Source of the DNA: Tuwongella immobilis
Lineage (GTDB): Bacteria; Planctomycetota; Planctomycetia; Gemmatales; Gemmataceae
Length of the DNA: 64,000 bases
Assembly: GCF_901538355.1 (NCBI RefSeq)
Contig: NZ_LR593887.1
Coordinates: 6,052,920-6,116,919 of the forward strand
Direction of reading: 5' to 3'
The translations under genes were made by a program, and so were the position numbers. A model generated the notes under the pieces. It saw nothing but the letters and a program-made list of their open reading frames with translations. It was not told where the DNA came from and searched no databases. Positions 11,885 to 19,164 of the stretch are shown here, piece by piece (positions within the stretch are counted from its first letter, which is position 1; each line of letters begins with the position of its first letter).

Positions 11885-11932
11885 CGGCATCTCGACCGCT
11901 TCGACGCAACCGACCGCAAGACCGCAGCCGGG

Positions 11933-12205
11933 TTGCGGTTGGTGAAGCCAGAGGACGGCAACAACCGGGTCTACCAAGAACGAATTTTCACCGAGACACC
12001 TGATGGGCAACGGGTGGTTATCGACATCGACCACACCAACCACGGTCGGGCCGATCACGTCGCTGGCCATTACCACGTTTACGTTGAGAATATCCCTGGC
12101 AACCCGAAGTCGGGATGGAAGAAGTTGAAAACGCCAACGGAGTCGGGGCGACCGGGGTCTCCGCCCCTTGACGCTGATGGCAAGTTCACGGGCGATACGA
12201 AATGA
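11933..12205 (+). pseudogene. Toxin-tail fragment A (polymorphic toxin C-terminal domain)
   Basis: The frame stays open from 11885, right after the TPR gene stop, and reads RHLDRFDATDRKTAAGLR before this TTG codon; no ribosome site is visible. The encoded segment (GNNRVYQERIFTETPDGQR, HTNHGRADHVAGHYHVYVEN) looks like the last ~90 residues of a secreted polymorphic toxin. It overlaps the next gene by ATGA, the usual toxin-immunity junction. I do not recognise the toxin fold; the His-rich core suggests a metal- or acid-base-dependent enzyme. It lacks its own delivery domains, so it is probably an orphan cassette that can be recombined onto a full-length toxin. Confidence 0.5.
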
Positions 12206-12798
12206 GCTTATTCTTCTACGGATTGGTGGACCTTAACGGCACGCCCGATTGTGAAGCCATTATACGGCGAGAAGCCGAGCTTGAAGGGTTCCCAGTCGTG
12301 TTCGGCGACTTGTCGTCGGAATACTCGATTGCTGACCTGTTCGGGGAGACCGCTGGCTTCCTCCGACCGCTAGTCTTCGAGGTCAAACCCACTTCTGGAG
12401 AGGACGTTTACGACCTGCTATACAACTCGTATGGAGGCGAGTTGATGACCAAACACTACCGCACCCTGGCCCATGTGAGTGGGCTGCCTGAGTGGAGTTC
12501 GATTGAGTTTGGAGGAAGTGAGGCGGTAGACAAACTGTACGAAGCCACCCCCTACCCGCTTCCGTGCGTGAAGTTTGTAAGCAGACTGCTCGACACAATG
12601 CCCTGCTCTCGGGCCATGTTCGCCTTCGACCACAACTTCGAGAACAGGTTCGGCTGCCAGGACGTTTCCGGTGGCCTTGACTTTGTGATCCGACAAGTCT
12701 GGAAGACGATTGCGTTCGGCTACCAGTTCCCGAACGTGCGAATCCACTACGAACCTGTTCGAGTTCCCATCCCCGAGCCGCAAACCGCGTCAGAGTAG
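12202..12798 (+). CDS. Putative immunity protein A
   Basis: A 198-aa soluble protein without signal peptide or membrane segment, acidic overall, with no motif I recognise. Its start overlaps the stop of toxin-tail fragment A (ATGA at 12202-12205), so it is translationally coupled. The immunity role is inferred from this position and from the two analogous pairs downstream. No homology supports a specific family. Confidence 0.5.
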   Translation: MSLFFYGLVDLNGTPDCEAIIRREAELEGFPVVFGDLSSEYSIADLFGETAGFLRPLVFEVKPTSGEDVYDLLYNSYGGELMTKHYRTLAHVSGLPEWSSIEFGGSEAVDKLYEATPYPLPCVKFVSRLLDTMPCSRAMFAFDHNFENRFGCQDVSGGLDFVIRQVWKTIAFGYQFPNVRIHYEPVRVPIPEPQTASE

Positions 12799-12855
12799 TT
12801 CCGAGTAGACTACAGCGGTCGATCTTTCACCCTCCTTCCTGTATCCCCGCCCATC

Positions 12856-13503
12856 TTGGCGGCAACTCGTTCCCACCAAAGCCCATCGGGTCGGCCAGGG
12901 CCACGGATTGGGAACGCGGTGGCGGGAACCCGCTACCGCCCCAACCTGCACGTCGTCGGATCTCCGATGGCATGGATCGGTCCAAACGGGTATGCTGATC
13001 GGATCCTTGGAGCAGGTCTACGGCCGAGTCCATTTCAACTGAGACCGCGACCGAGCGATCCTCTGCAGAGAATGCACGGAGCAGCCCTCAATTGGCCGAG
13101 TCGGCCTAGCATTGCCCCAGCCGCACCGAACGCCTTCCGTGGACCGGCTCAACGGCACCGGCTAACCAAAGTCGATCAAGGTACTGTGGCCAAAGACCTG
13201 AATACGGTGATCGAACCGGGCGTGGACGTTGCCGCTGACGTGGAGGCGATCAACCAGGGGCTTGCCCAGCGTGCTGGTGACAGGTTCATCGTCAACGGCA
13301 GGACATACGGCGTTCACGATGGGACGTTGTACCCGATCTCCGGTCCCGGCCTTCACCAGCTTGACCGGGGCGGGTTCAAAGCTCTTGGCGTTCTCAACAA
13401 GTTCGGCGACTCGCCCCGTGCCGCCGAGATCATGCAAAAGATGGGTCTGTCCCAAGACGCAATTGACGCGGGGCGGGCGGCGTGGAAGGCAGGGCAGCCA
13501 TGA
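12856..13503 (+). CDS. Toxin-tail cassette B with repeated leader
   Basis: An open frame of 215 codons. The first ~90 codons lie within a 268-bp DNA repeat shared with cassette C (RSHQSPSGRPGPRIGNAVAG, then RMHGAALNWPSRPSIAP in C numbering). The remaining ~120 residues are unique: VDQGTVAKDLNTVIEPGVDV, DRFIVNGRTYGVHDGTLYPI, GGFKALGVLNKFG. The nominal start is TTG with no ribosome site, so it may be untranslated by itself and serve as a recombination donor. The unique part is presumably a toxin domain of unrecognised fold. Its stop overlaps an ATG at 13500. The 3' end is duplicated (13423-13600). Confidence 0.5.
   Translation: MAATRSHQSPSGRPGPRIGNAVAGTRYRPNLHVVGSPMAWIGPNGYADRILGAGLRPSPFQLRPRPSDPLQRMHGAALNWPSRPSIAPAAPNAFRGPAQRHRLTKVDQGTVAKDLNTVIEPGVDVAADVEAINQGLAQRAGDRFIVNGRTYGVHDGTLYPISGPGLHQLDRGGFKALGVLNKFGDSPRAAEIMQKMGLSQDAIDAGRAAWKAGQP
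12861..13128. repeat. Toxin-cassette leader repeat, copy 1
   Basis: From GGCAACTCGTTCCCAC to the CATTGCCCCA boundary. It is near-identical to 14072-14339 over 268 bp without indels, and to 15345-15456 over its first part. It lies between an immunity gene and the next toxin domain, the position expected of the homology arm used to exchange toxin tails. Confidence 0.85.
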
Positions 13504-13600
13504 TCTGGCAAGCCGAGATCATGCAAAAGATGGGTCTGTCCCAAGACGCAATTGACGCGGGGCGGGCGGCGTGGAAGGCAGGGCAGCCATGATCTGGCAA
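13423..13600. repeat. Perfect 89-bp tandem duplication across a toxin-immunity junction
   Basis: Unit 13423-13511 is repeated exactly at 13512-13600. Each unit holds the last ~26 codons of toxin B, its stop and the first four codons of the immunity gene (ATGATCTGGCAA). Because 89 is not a multiple of three, the ATG at 13500 now reads MIWQ into the second copy of the toxin end and stops at 13592, overlapping the true immunity start at 13589. Confidence 0.9.
13500..13592 (+). other. Chimeric 30-codon frame created by the tandem duplication
   Basis: Starts at the duplicated immunity ATG (MIWQ) and continues as the toxin B C terminus (AEIMQKMGLSQDAIDAGRA). It ends in TGA overlapping the ATG at 13589. 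If translated it would pass ribosomes on to the immunity gene by stop-start overlap. It is probably not a functional protein. Confidence 0.4.
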
Positions 13601-13993
13601 GATGTCGTAGTTCGGCGTCCTCTCGGCGATCAAGAGATGGTCAGGGGACTCGCCGCCGGATTCGGGGTCAACCCACATGAGGTGTTGGTCCACCGAGGTG
13701 CGGATGATTTTCCTGAGCCGGGTGGTGCGAAGGTCGTTTGTGTAGCCTCGGAGCGTGCAGAGGGGTTTAGGAGCGTAATCTCCCTGTACACCTACTTCGA
13801 CTTACCCCGCGAAGATGATCCAGTCGCCGTCGTGAAGGAGTTCGCCAGGGTAGCTCAGACGGAGTGCCTCATGACGGACGATTCCCCCGATCCATATACC
13901 ATGATCTGCGTCCTCCCGATTGGCGATGTAGTCAGTGTGAAGCTCGACGTGGACCGGCTGGACGACAAGGGCGAGTACCACATCAGGGAGTAA
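13589..13993 (+). CDS. Putative immunity protein B
   Basis: A 134-aa soluble acidic protein (MIWQDVVVRRPLGDQEMVRG). The start at 13589 overlaps the stop of the preceding frame (ATGA), which is the toxin-immunity geometry seen in all three cassettes. No motif was recognised and there is no signal peptide. Assignment as an immunity protein is by position only. Confidence 0.5.
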   Translation: MIWQDVVVRRPLGDQEMVRGLAAGFGVNPHEVLVHRGADDFPEPGGAKVVCVASERAEGFRSVISLYTYFDLPREDDPVAVVKEFARVAQTECLMTDDSPDPYTMICVLPIGDVVSVKLDVDRLDDKGEYHIRE

Positions 13994-14069
13994 TTTCCTC
14001 GCCGGGCGTTCGCGCTCACTCCCATCCGGCAAAATCGAACGCCTTCTCCTTGTACCCCGCCCGTCCGAT

Positions 14070-14762
14070 GTGGCAACTCGTTCCCACTTCAGCCCATCGG
14101 GTCGGCCAGGGCCACGGATTGGGAACGCGGTGGCGGGAACCCGCTACCGCCCCAACCTGCACGTCGTCGGATCTCCGATGGCATGGATCGGTCCAAACGG
14201 GTATGCTGATCGGATCCTTGGAGCAGGTCTACGGCCGAGTCCATTTCAAATGAGACTGCAACCGAGCGATCCTCGGGAGAGAATGCACGGAGCAGCCCTC
14301 ATTTGGCCGAGTCGGCCTAGCATTGCCCCAACAGCACCGCCTCGAACGGCAGGCTACAGTACCCTCACGAAGGAGTTGGAAGGCACAGGCCAGCAGGCAC
14401 ACCATCTGAATCAAAACGCGGTCTACAGAGACATCATCCCCGAGAACGAAGGGTTGTCCGTTGGCCTGCGAGGGAACGCCTTCACTGAAGTTGGCTCGCC
14501 GCATTACAACGCTCACAGGTCACTGGAGGGTTTCTGGAACCAGTTCCGCAGAGGCGGCGCACGGTTCGGCCAGACCCCAACGAATGCCGAATACGGGGCG
14601 GCCCTCGAAGCATCGTTGCGAGCAGGTGGACTTTCACCTGCCGATGCCGCAACTGTTGCGGCTCAAGCCGCCCAGCAGCGAGCAGCCTATGGGCTGGCTC
14701 CCACCGCTCCTGTTCCTCGGATACCAGGGCGGATCAACCAGACACCACCGCCACCACCGTGA
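14070..14762 (+). CDS. Toxin-tail cassette C, probable HNH-type nuclease
   Basis: An open frame of 230 codons from a GTG without ribosome site. The first ~90 codons are the shared leader repeat. The unique part contains GQQAHHLNQNAVYRDIIP and GSPHYNAHRSLEGFW, spaced His/Asn motifs typical of the HNH/Endo VII-like toxin nucleases found at the C termini of polymorphic toxins. That family link is inferred from the AHH and HxxxH-type spacing. It ends in a Pro-rich tail. The stop at 14762 is 8 bp before the ATG of the next gene. Like cassette B it has no secretion module, so it is probably an orphan cassette. Confidence 0.55.
   Translation: MATRSHFSPSGRPGPRIGNAVAGTRYRPNLHVVGSPMAWIGPNGYADRILGAGLRPSPFQMRLQPSDPRERMHGAALIWPSRPSIAPTAPPRTAGYSTLTKELEGTGQQAHHLNQNAVYRDIIPENEGLSVGLRGNAFTEVGSPHYNAHRSLEGFWNQFRRGGARFGQTPTNAEYGAALEASLRAGGLSPADAATVAAQAAQQRAAYGLAPTAPVPRIPGRINQTPPPPP
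14072..14339. repeat. Toxin-cassette leader repeat, copy 2
   Basis: 268 bp aligning without gaps to 12861-13128, with only scattered substitutions. Downstream of both copies the sequences become unrelated, marking the toxin-domain exchange point at about 13128 and 14339. Confidence 0.85.
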
Positions 14763-14770
14763 GGCTCCGT

Positions 14771-15250
14771 ATGCATCCACGAACAACTGCCACGCTCGAA
14801 AAACTCGAAAAAGCCGACTGGTTCGTCAGTGTCGGGGCGAAGGACGCTACGGCTGCGGTTGTCCTCTCGTCTTGGGGAGAGGCAATCGAGCATTGCAGTT
14901 CCGCCGAATGGGAGAACCTCGGCCTTGAGGCAGCGAACCAGTACCGGGAGAGGCTGCTGGAAAGGGCGAAAGACAGGTACAATCAGTGGAACGATCTGGT
15001 CGCTCAACTGAAGCCCGTGACGGAAGCCCTTGTGCGTCGAAAGATCGAGGCCGTCGTGCGTGAGAACGACCTCCCAAAGGTGTTCGAGGACACGGTTCAG
15101 TGGGACATCCTCCACATTTGCATGGAGGCCGAGTATGCCGACGTTTACCCGCCCGGTTACTATGCGAGCCAAGCGTACTGGTACGTCAAAGGGCATTTCC
15201 CGTGTGGCTGGGAGGGGGATTTCCCGAACGGGAAGATCATCATCTTCTGA
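14771..15250 (+). CDS. Putative immunity protein C
   Basis: A 159-aa soluble, helix-rich protein (ATLEKLEKADWFVSVGAKDA, QYRERLLERAKDRYNQWNDL, then an aromatic C terminus with PPGYYASQAYWYVKGHFPCG). ATG 14771 is preferred because GAGG lies 6 bases upstream; a GTG at 14759 would overlap the toxin stop instead. It is coupled to the HNH-like toxin C and presumably neutralises it. The family was not recognised. Confidence 0.55.
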   Translation: MHPRTTATLEKLEKADWFVSVGAKDATAAVVLSSWGEAIEHCSSAEWENLGLEAANQYRERLLERAKDRYNQWNDLVAQLKPVTEALVRRKIEAVVRENDLPKVFEDTVQWDILHICMEAEYADVYPPGYYASQAYWYVKGHFPCGWEGDFPNGKIIIF

Positions 15251-15731
15251 GACGCCATACCTCTCGCTGGAGCGGGTTGTCCGCCATTCGACACAGCCGC
15301 AGAGCCGACTCAGGTCGGCTGCCTGTATCCCCCGCGTCTCTCACGGCAACTCGTTCCCACTTCAGCCCATCGGGTCGGCCCAAGCCACGGATTGGGAACG
15401 TGGTGGGAGCCTGCCGCCGCCGTGACCTGCACGTCGTCGGATCTCCGATGGCGTGGTTGCCAGGGCGGCAGTTTGTTGAGACGATCCCCCCTGCCGGTGC
15501 TTTGTTCGAGTGATTGACTCGCTCGTTGGCGGTTGTGGTCGCGGAATCGGAAATCACTCCCGGTGAGCGATCGAGCCGAGCTCGCGATTCCGCCGCTGAG
15601 TCGAAAGAACTCGGAGGCTTCTCCCCTTCCAGAATTGCGACACGGGTTGCGGACATGGTACGCTGTTGGGGCAATTTCAGATCGCGTTGACACCAAACGT
15701 GATTGCTGTCCCGACAATCGAGGACCTCTCC
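15251..15731. other. Gap with third, partial leader-repeat copy
   Basis: The repeat at 15345-15456 is the only structure seen. An open frame continues for about 20 codons after it and ends at 15513 without a toxin domain. The rest is the promoter region of the Gfo/Idh gene. Confidence 0.6.
15345..15456. repeat. Toxin-cassette leader repeat, copy 3 (partial)
   Basis: Matches the first ~115 bp of copies 1 and 2 (GGCAACTCGTTCCCACTTCA through TCTCCGATGGCGTGG), then diverges. No toxin or immunity gene follows, so this is a recombination scar or an empty cassette slot at the right end of the cluster. Confidence 0.8.
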
Positions 15732-17027
15732 ATGACAGAATCCGCAAATCTCAGCCGTCGAACGGTGTTGAAGCAGGCCGCTTGGTTGGCGGCGCCGTTG
15801 ATTGTGCCGGCGACGGCGTTGGGGCGCGAAGGCCGGGCGGCGCCATCCGAGCGCATCACGCTGGGGATGATCGGCTTCGGGCCGCGCGGCAAGTACGATC
15901 TCACCGCCATGCTCAAACATGCCGACCTGCAATGTGTCGCGTTGTGCGAAGTGCAGGCCAGCCGTCGGGAAGCCGGGAAGAAGTTCATCGATGGGCATTA
16001 TGGCAACCAGGATTGCCAAACCTATGGCGATTTCCGGGAGATGCTCGAACGCAAAGACATTGACGCGGTCTTGGTGGCGACGGGCGACCGGTGGCATGCG
16101 GCGGCTTCGATTTTGGCGGCCAAAGCCGGCAAAGATGTCTACAGCGAAAAGCCCTGCGGCATCACCATTCAGGCGTGTCAGGAACTCGCCGATACCATGA
16201 TCCGCGAAAAGCGCGTCTTTCAGGCGGGCACGCAGCGGCGCAGTGTGGTGAATTTCCAGAAGGCGGTCGAACTCGTACATTCGGGCAAGATCGGCAAGCT
16301 GCACACCATGCACGCCTCGGTCTATTTCCCCACGTTGGACAATACTTGGCTCCCCGCTCAGCCGATGCCGCCCAAAGCGGTCGTCGATTGGAACTTGTGG
16401 CTGGGACCAGCGGCGTGGCGACCGTTTAATCAGCAATACTGCGATGGTCGCTGGCGCGGGCATTGGGATTTTGATTCCGGCGCGCGGCTGCTCGACTGGG
16501 GAGCGCACACCGTCGATTTGTGCCAATGGGCCAATCAAGCCGATGACACCTTGCCGGTGGAATACGAACCAACGGATACGAATATCGTTTGCCGATATGC
16601 CAACGGCGTGAAGCTGATTTTGGACTTCCTGAAGACTCCGTTCGGAGACCGTTCGCCGCATTACATTTCGCGTCTCGGAACGTGCCCAGTGCGATTCGTG
16701 GGCGATCAGGGCTCGGTGGAAACGGGCGATTCGGGCGAGCTGGTGGTCACGCCGGATGCGCTGCAAAAGGAAGTCGCCTCCACGCCGCGCGTCGTTGGGC
16801 TGGATGTCGGCACCCATTCGCGGAACTTCCTGGATTGCATTCGCAGTCGCAAGCCGACCGCGGCCAATCCCGAAGTGATGCGGCGCTCGCACATTGCTTG
16901 CCACGCGGCGGCGCTGGCGTGGATTCTGGGCCGCAAGCTGAAGATGGACCCCGCCAAGGAAACCTTCCTTGGGGATGATGAGGCCAATCTGCTGCGTTCC
17001 CGCCCGACTCGTCAATGGGCCATCTAA
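15732..17027 (+). CDS. Gfo/Idh/MocA-family oxidoreductase with Tat signal
   Basis: A 431-aa protein. The N terminus carries a twin-arginine signal (NLSRRTVLKQAAWLAAPLI), so it is exported folded with its NAD(P). The Rossmann fold starts at ITLGMIGFGPRGKYD. Conserved segments GDRWHAAASILAAKAGKDVY and YSEKPCGIT contain the family's EKP motif. The ATG at 15732 is in front of the Tat signal. These planctomycete proteins are thought to oxidise or rearrange sugars during polysaccharide breakdown; the substrate is unknown. The DUF1080 gene follows in the same direction, a frequent pairing. Confidence 0.9.
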   Translation: MTESANLSRRTVLKQAAWLAAPLIVPATALGREGRAAPSERITLGMIGFGPRGKYDLTAMLKHADLQCVALCEVQASRREAGKKFIDGHYGNQDCQTYGDFREMLERKDIDAVLVATGDRWHAAASILAAKAGKDVYSEKPCGITIQACQELADTMIREKRVFQAGTQRRSVVNFQKAVELVHSGKIGKLHTMHASVYFPTLDNTWLPAQPMPPKAVVDWNLWLGPAAWRPFNQQYCDGRWRGHWDFDSGARLLDWGAHTVDLCQWANQADDTLPVEYEPTDTNIVCRYANGVKLILDFLKTPFGDRSPHYISRLGTCPVRFVGDQGSVETGDSGELVVTPDALQKEVASTPRVVGLDVGTHSRNFLDCIRSRKPTAANPEVMRRSHIACHAAALAWILGRKLKMDPAKETFLGDDEANLLRSRPTRQWAI

Positions 17028-17036
17028 TCTTCGGAC

Positions 17037-17079
17037 TCCGCCTGCGATTCGGGCCACAGGTGTGCGGACCGCAGGCGGA
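17037..17079 (+). terminator. Strong hairpin between Gfo/Idh and DUF1080 genes
   Basis: A 10-bp perfect stem (TCCGCCTGCG / CGCAGGCGGA) with a 23-nt loop, 10 bp after the Gfo/Idh stop and 32 bp before the next ATG. No T tract. It could be a terminator or an mRNA processing/stability element giving different expression of the two genes. Confidence 0.45.
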
Positions 17080-17110
17080 ATGGCTGTTTCTTCAACTTTC
17101 GAGACTTCGC

Positions 17111-17764
17111 ATGCGTTCTCAATCTCTCCGCGCCTGTCTGCTGGCATTGCTGATGGGCGTTCTCCCCGGCCACTTGTGGGCCGCGGAACCGATTTCACTC
17201 TTTGATGGCAAAACCTTCACCGGCTGGGAAGGCGACACGGCCAAAACCTGGCGCATCGAAGACGGCAGCATCGTTGGCGGATCGCTGGAAACGGTGGTGC
17301 CCCGCAATGAATTCCTCAGCACCGTCAAACGCTACGGCGATTTTGAGTTGAAGGTGCAATTCAAACTGCTGGGCGACCGCAAACAGGTCAACGCTGGCGT
17401 GCAATTCCGCACCGAGCGCATCCCGAATCATCACGAAGTCATCGGCTACCAAGCCGACATTGGCCAAGGATATTGGGGGGCGCTGTACGATGAATCCCGC
17501 CGCAACAAAGTGCTGGCCCAACCGCCCGCCGAGTTGTTGGCCAAACTCGTCAAGCACGACGATTGGAACGAGTACACCATCCGCTGCGAAGGCCCGCGCA
17601 TCCGACTCTGGCTCAACGGCACACTCACCGTCGATTACACGGAGAACGATCCGAAGATTCCGGCTACGGGAATCATCGCCGTGCAAGTTCATGGTGGGGC
17701 CAAGGCCAAAGTCGCGTACAAGGCCATCACCATCCAGGAACTCCCCGCCCGCAACTCCCGATAA
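17111..17764 (+). CDS. Secreted DUF1080 (3-keto-disaccharide hydrolase-like) protein
   Basis: 217 aa. The signal peptide begins MRSQSLRACLLALLMGVLPG and ends near WAAEP. The mature part is a single DUF1080 beta-jelly-roll domain with the usual opening ISLFDGKTFTGWEG and core GDFELKVQFKLLGDRKQVNA, NAGVQFRTERIPNHHEV. Family members bind or hydrolyse keto-sugars and often accompany Gfo/Idh oxidoreductases, as here. ATG 17111 is chosen to give the signal peptide; the frame is open upstream from 17015, overlapping the previous gene. Confidence 0.88.
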   Translation: MRSQSLRACLLALLMGVLPGHLWAAEPISLFDGKTFTGWEGDTAKTWRIEDGSIVGGSLETVVPRNEFLSTVKRYGDFELKVQFKLLGDRKQVNAGVQFRTERIPNHHEVIGYQADIGQGYWGALYDESRRNKVLAQPPAELLAKLVKHDDWNEYTIRCEGPRIRLWLNGTLTVDYTENDPKIPATGIIAVQVHGGAKAKVAYKAITIQELPARNSR

Positions 17765-17971
17765 CGGAATTGTGGCCCCATGATCGCACTTCGACCGGAT
17801 CATTCGGCAGATACCGAATCGAAGTGCGAAACATGGCAGCCGGGTCGGACAATTCGCGGCGGCATTCCTACACTGATGAGCAGATCGCGCGTGCGTGGAA
17901 ACTTCGCGGCCCAGGGCCATGCGAGGCTCGACCGCATGCGCACCATTCCCACCCGATTGCTGGAGATTGCC

Positions 17972-18424
17972 ATGCGTCGAATGTTCCAACCCGCTGGCTT
18001 GATCGTTTGGCTGCTGCTGATCGGCACCGCTCACGCAGATGAGGCGGCGACCAAGCGCGAATTCAAAGCCCTGCAAGGCACCTGGACCGTCATCGAAGCC
18101 CAAATGGATGGCGATTCGTTCGACCGGATTGTCGGCGGAACCCTGAAAATCACCGATGTGAATTTCGAAATCAAAACCAAAAGCGGCTCGGAATTGACGG
18201 GCGATTTGCACCTCGACCCGACGAAAAAGCCGAAGCACCTGAACTTCACCCATCAATCCGGGGCGCTGCAAGACAAGACGTGGCAAGCGATTTACGAAAT
18301 CAAGGACGGCGAACTGAAGCTCTGCTATGCCGAGGCGGACAGCGGCAAGGACCGGCCCGATGCGTTTGAAACCACCAAAGACTCAGGCCGACTCTTCCTC
18401 GTTCTCAAACGCGAATCGAAGTAG
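17972..18424 (+). CDS. Secreted TIGR03067-like small protein
   Basis: 150 aa. Signal peptide MRRMFQPAGLIVWLLLIGTA ending at HADEA. The mature domain starts EFKALQGTWTVIEAQMDG and ends with RPDAFETTKDSGRLFLVLKR. This is the pattern of the planctomycete TIGR03067 family (LxGxW... near the start; RPxxF near the end), of unknown function. ATG 17972 has a GGAG site 7 bases upstream. Convergent with the next gene across a shared hairpin. Confidence 0.8.
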   Translation: MRRMFQPAGLIVWLLLIGTAHADEAATKREFKALQGTWTVIEAQMDGDSFDRIVGGTLKITDVNFEIKTKSGSELTGDLHLDPTKKPKHLNFTHQSGALQDKTWQAIYEIKDGELKLCYAEADSGKDRPDAFETTKDSGRLFLVLKRESK

Positions 18425-18436
18425 TCGCCCGCATCC

Positions 18437-18479
18437 GCCGCGATTCTGCCCCGCCCATTCCGCCGGACAGAATTGCGGC
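18437..18479. terminator. Bidirectional hairpin between convergent genes
   Basis: A 12-bp stem with one weak pair (GCCGCGATTCTG / CAGAATTGCGGC) in the 62-bp gap between two convergent genes. It probably ends both transcripts. Confidence 0.5.
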
Positions 18480-18486
18480 TCCCGGA

Positions 18487-18837
18487 TTAGCTGCCGCGTT
18501 TGTAGGTATTCCCGTTGAATTTCAGCGTATCACCATCCGGCGACAGCGAAAATTCGTACTCCGAGACTTTGCCGAAAATGGGCGTAAAGATCAGTTTGCC
18601 ACGCTTCACCGTCCAATCGGTCCCCTTCCCGCCCAATCCGTTAATGGTGTAGGTGCCATCCGCTTTGAGTTCGTAATCGTCGCCCAAAAAGCCCTGATAT
18701 TTCCATTTCCCGACCAATACTTTGGCATCTTCCCGATCATCAGCAACGACCACCGAATTCGGAACCAACCAGACCAGCACGGCCATCAGCACCAATCCCA
18801 CGGTACCGATTTTGCTGAAAACGGGGCTACCATTCAC
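18487..18837 (-). CDS. Small secreted lipocalin-like protein of unknown function
   Basis: 116 aa from a GTG at 18837, preceded by CGGAGAAATC. A longer frame reaches an ATG at 18897 but without a ribosome site. A hydrophobic segment (IGTVGLVLMAVLVWLVPNSV) is a signal peptide or membrane anchor. The remainder is a short beta-rich domain (LVGKWKYQGFLGDDYELKAD, ADGTYTINGLGGKGTDW) similar in pattern to small planctomycete proteins that begin with LxGxW. No catalytic motif. Confidence 0.65.
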   Translation of the reverse strand: MNGSPVFSKIGTVGLVLMAVLVWLVPNSVVVADDREDAKVLVGKWKYQGFLGDDYELKADGTYTINGLGGKGTDWTVKRGKLIFTPIFGKVSEYEFSLSPDGDTLKFNGNTYKRGS

Positions 18838-19164
18838 GCGATTTCTCCGTAACGCTTGACGCGGTTGAATTCGACTCCACCCGGAACACGACTCCACCCG
18901 GAATACGGGCGACCGCGTGAAACGTGTGGCGAATTGTTGCCCTCATTCGCATTTCTTGCCCCATCGGAACCATGAATCTCCGACTGCCATCCGAATCATG
19001 ATGGTCCGATTTCCGCAAATTCGCATCACACATCGAATAATCAAAATCCATGAATCAATCGATTGTGGTTGCGAATCCATGGTTATCGATGGACAGGGGA
19101 TTTCGGATGGATTAAAATTGTTTCATTCAATCGCCTTCCGACTTCGGCTCACGGATTTCACCTC
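18838..19164. other. Divergent intergenic region
   Basis: Contains the promoters of the small lipocalin-like gene (minus) and the DUF1592-type gene (plus). A direct repeat near 18876-18905 (ACTCCACCCGGAA twice) is the only local structure seen. Confidence 0.5.

Noticed and set aside
15240-17198. 652-codon minus-strand frame
   Set aside because: Antisense of the Gfo/Idh gene and its promoter; it also crosses the repeat. No motif.
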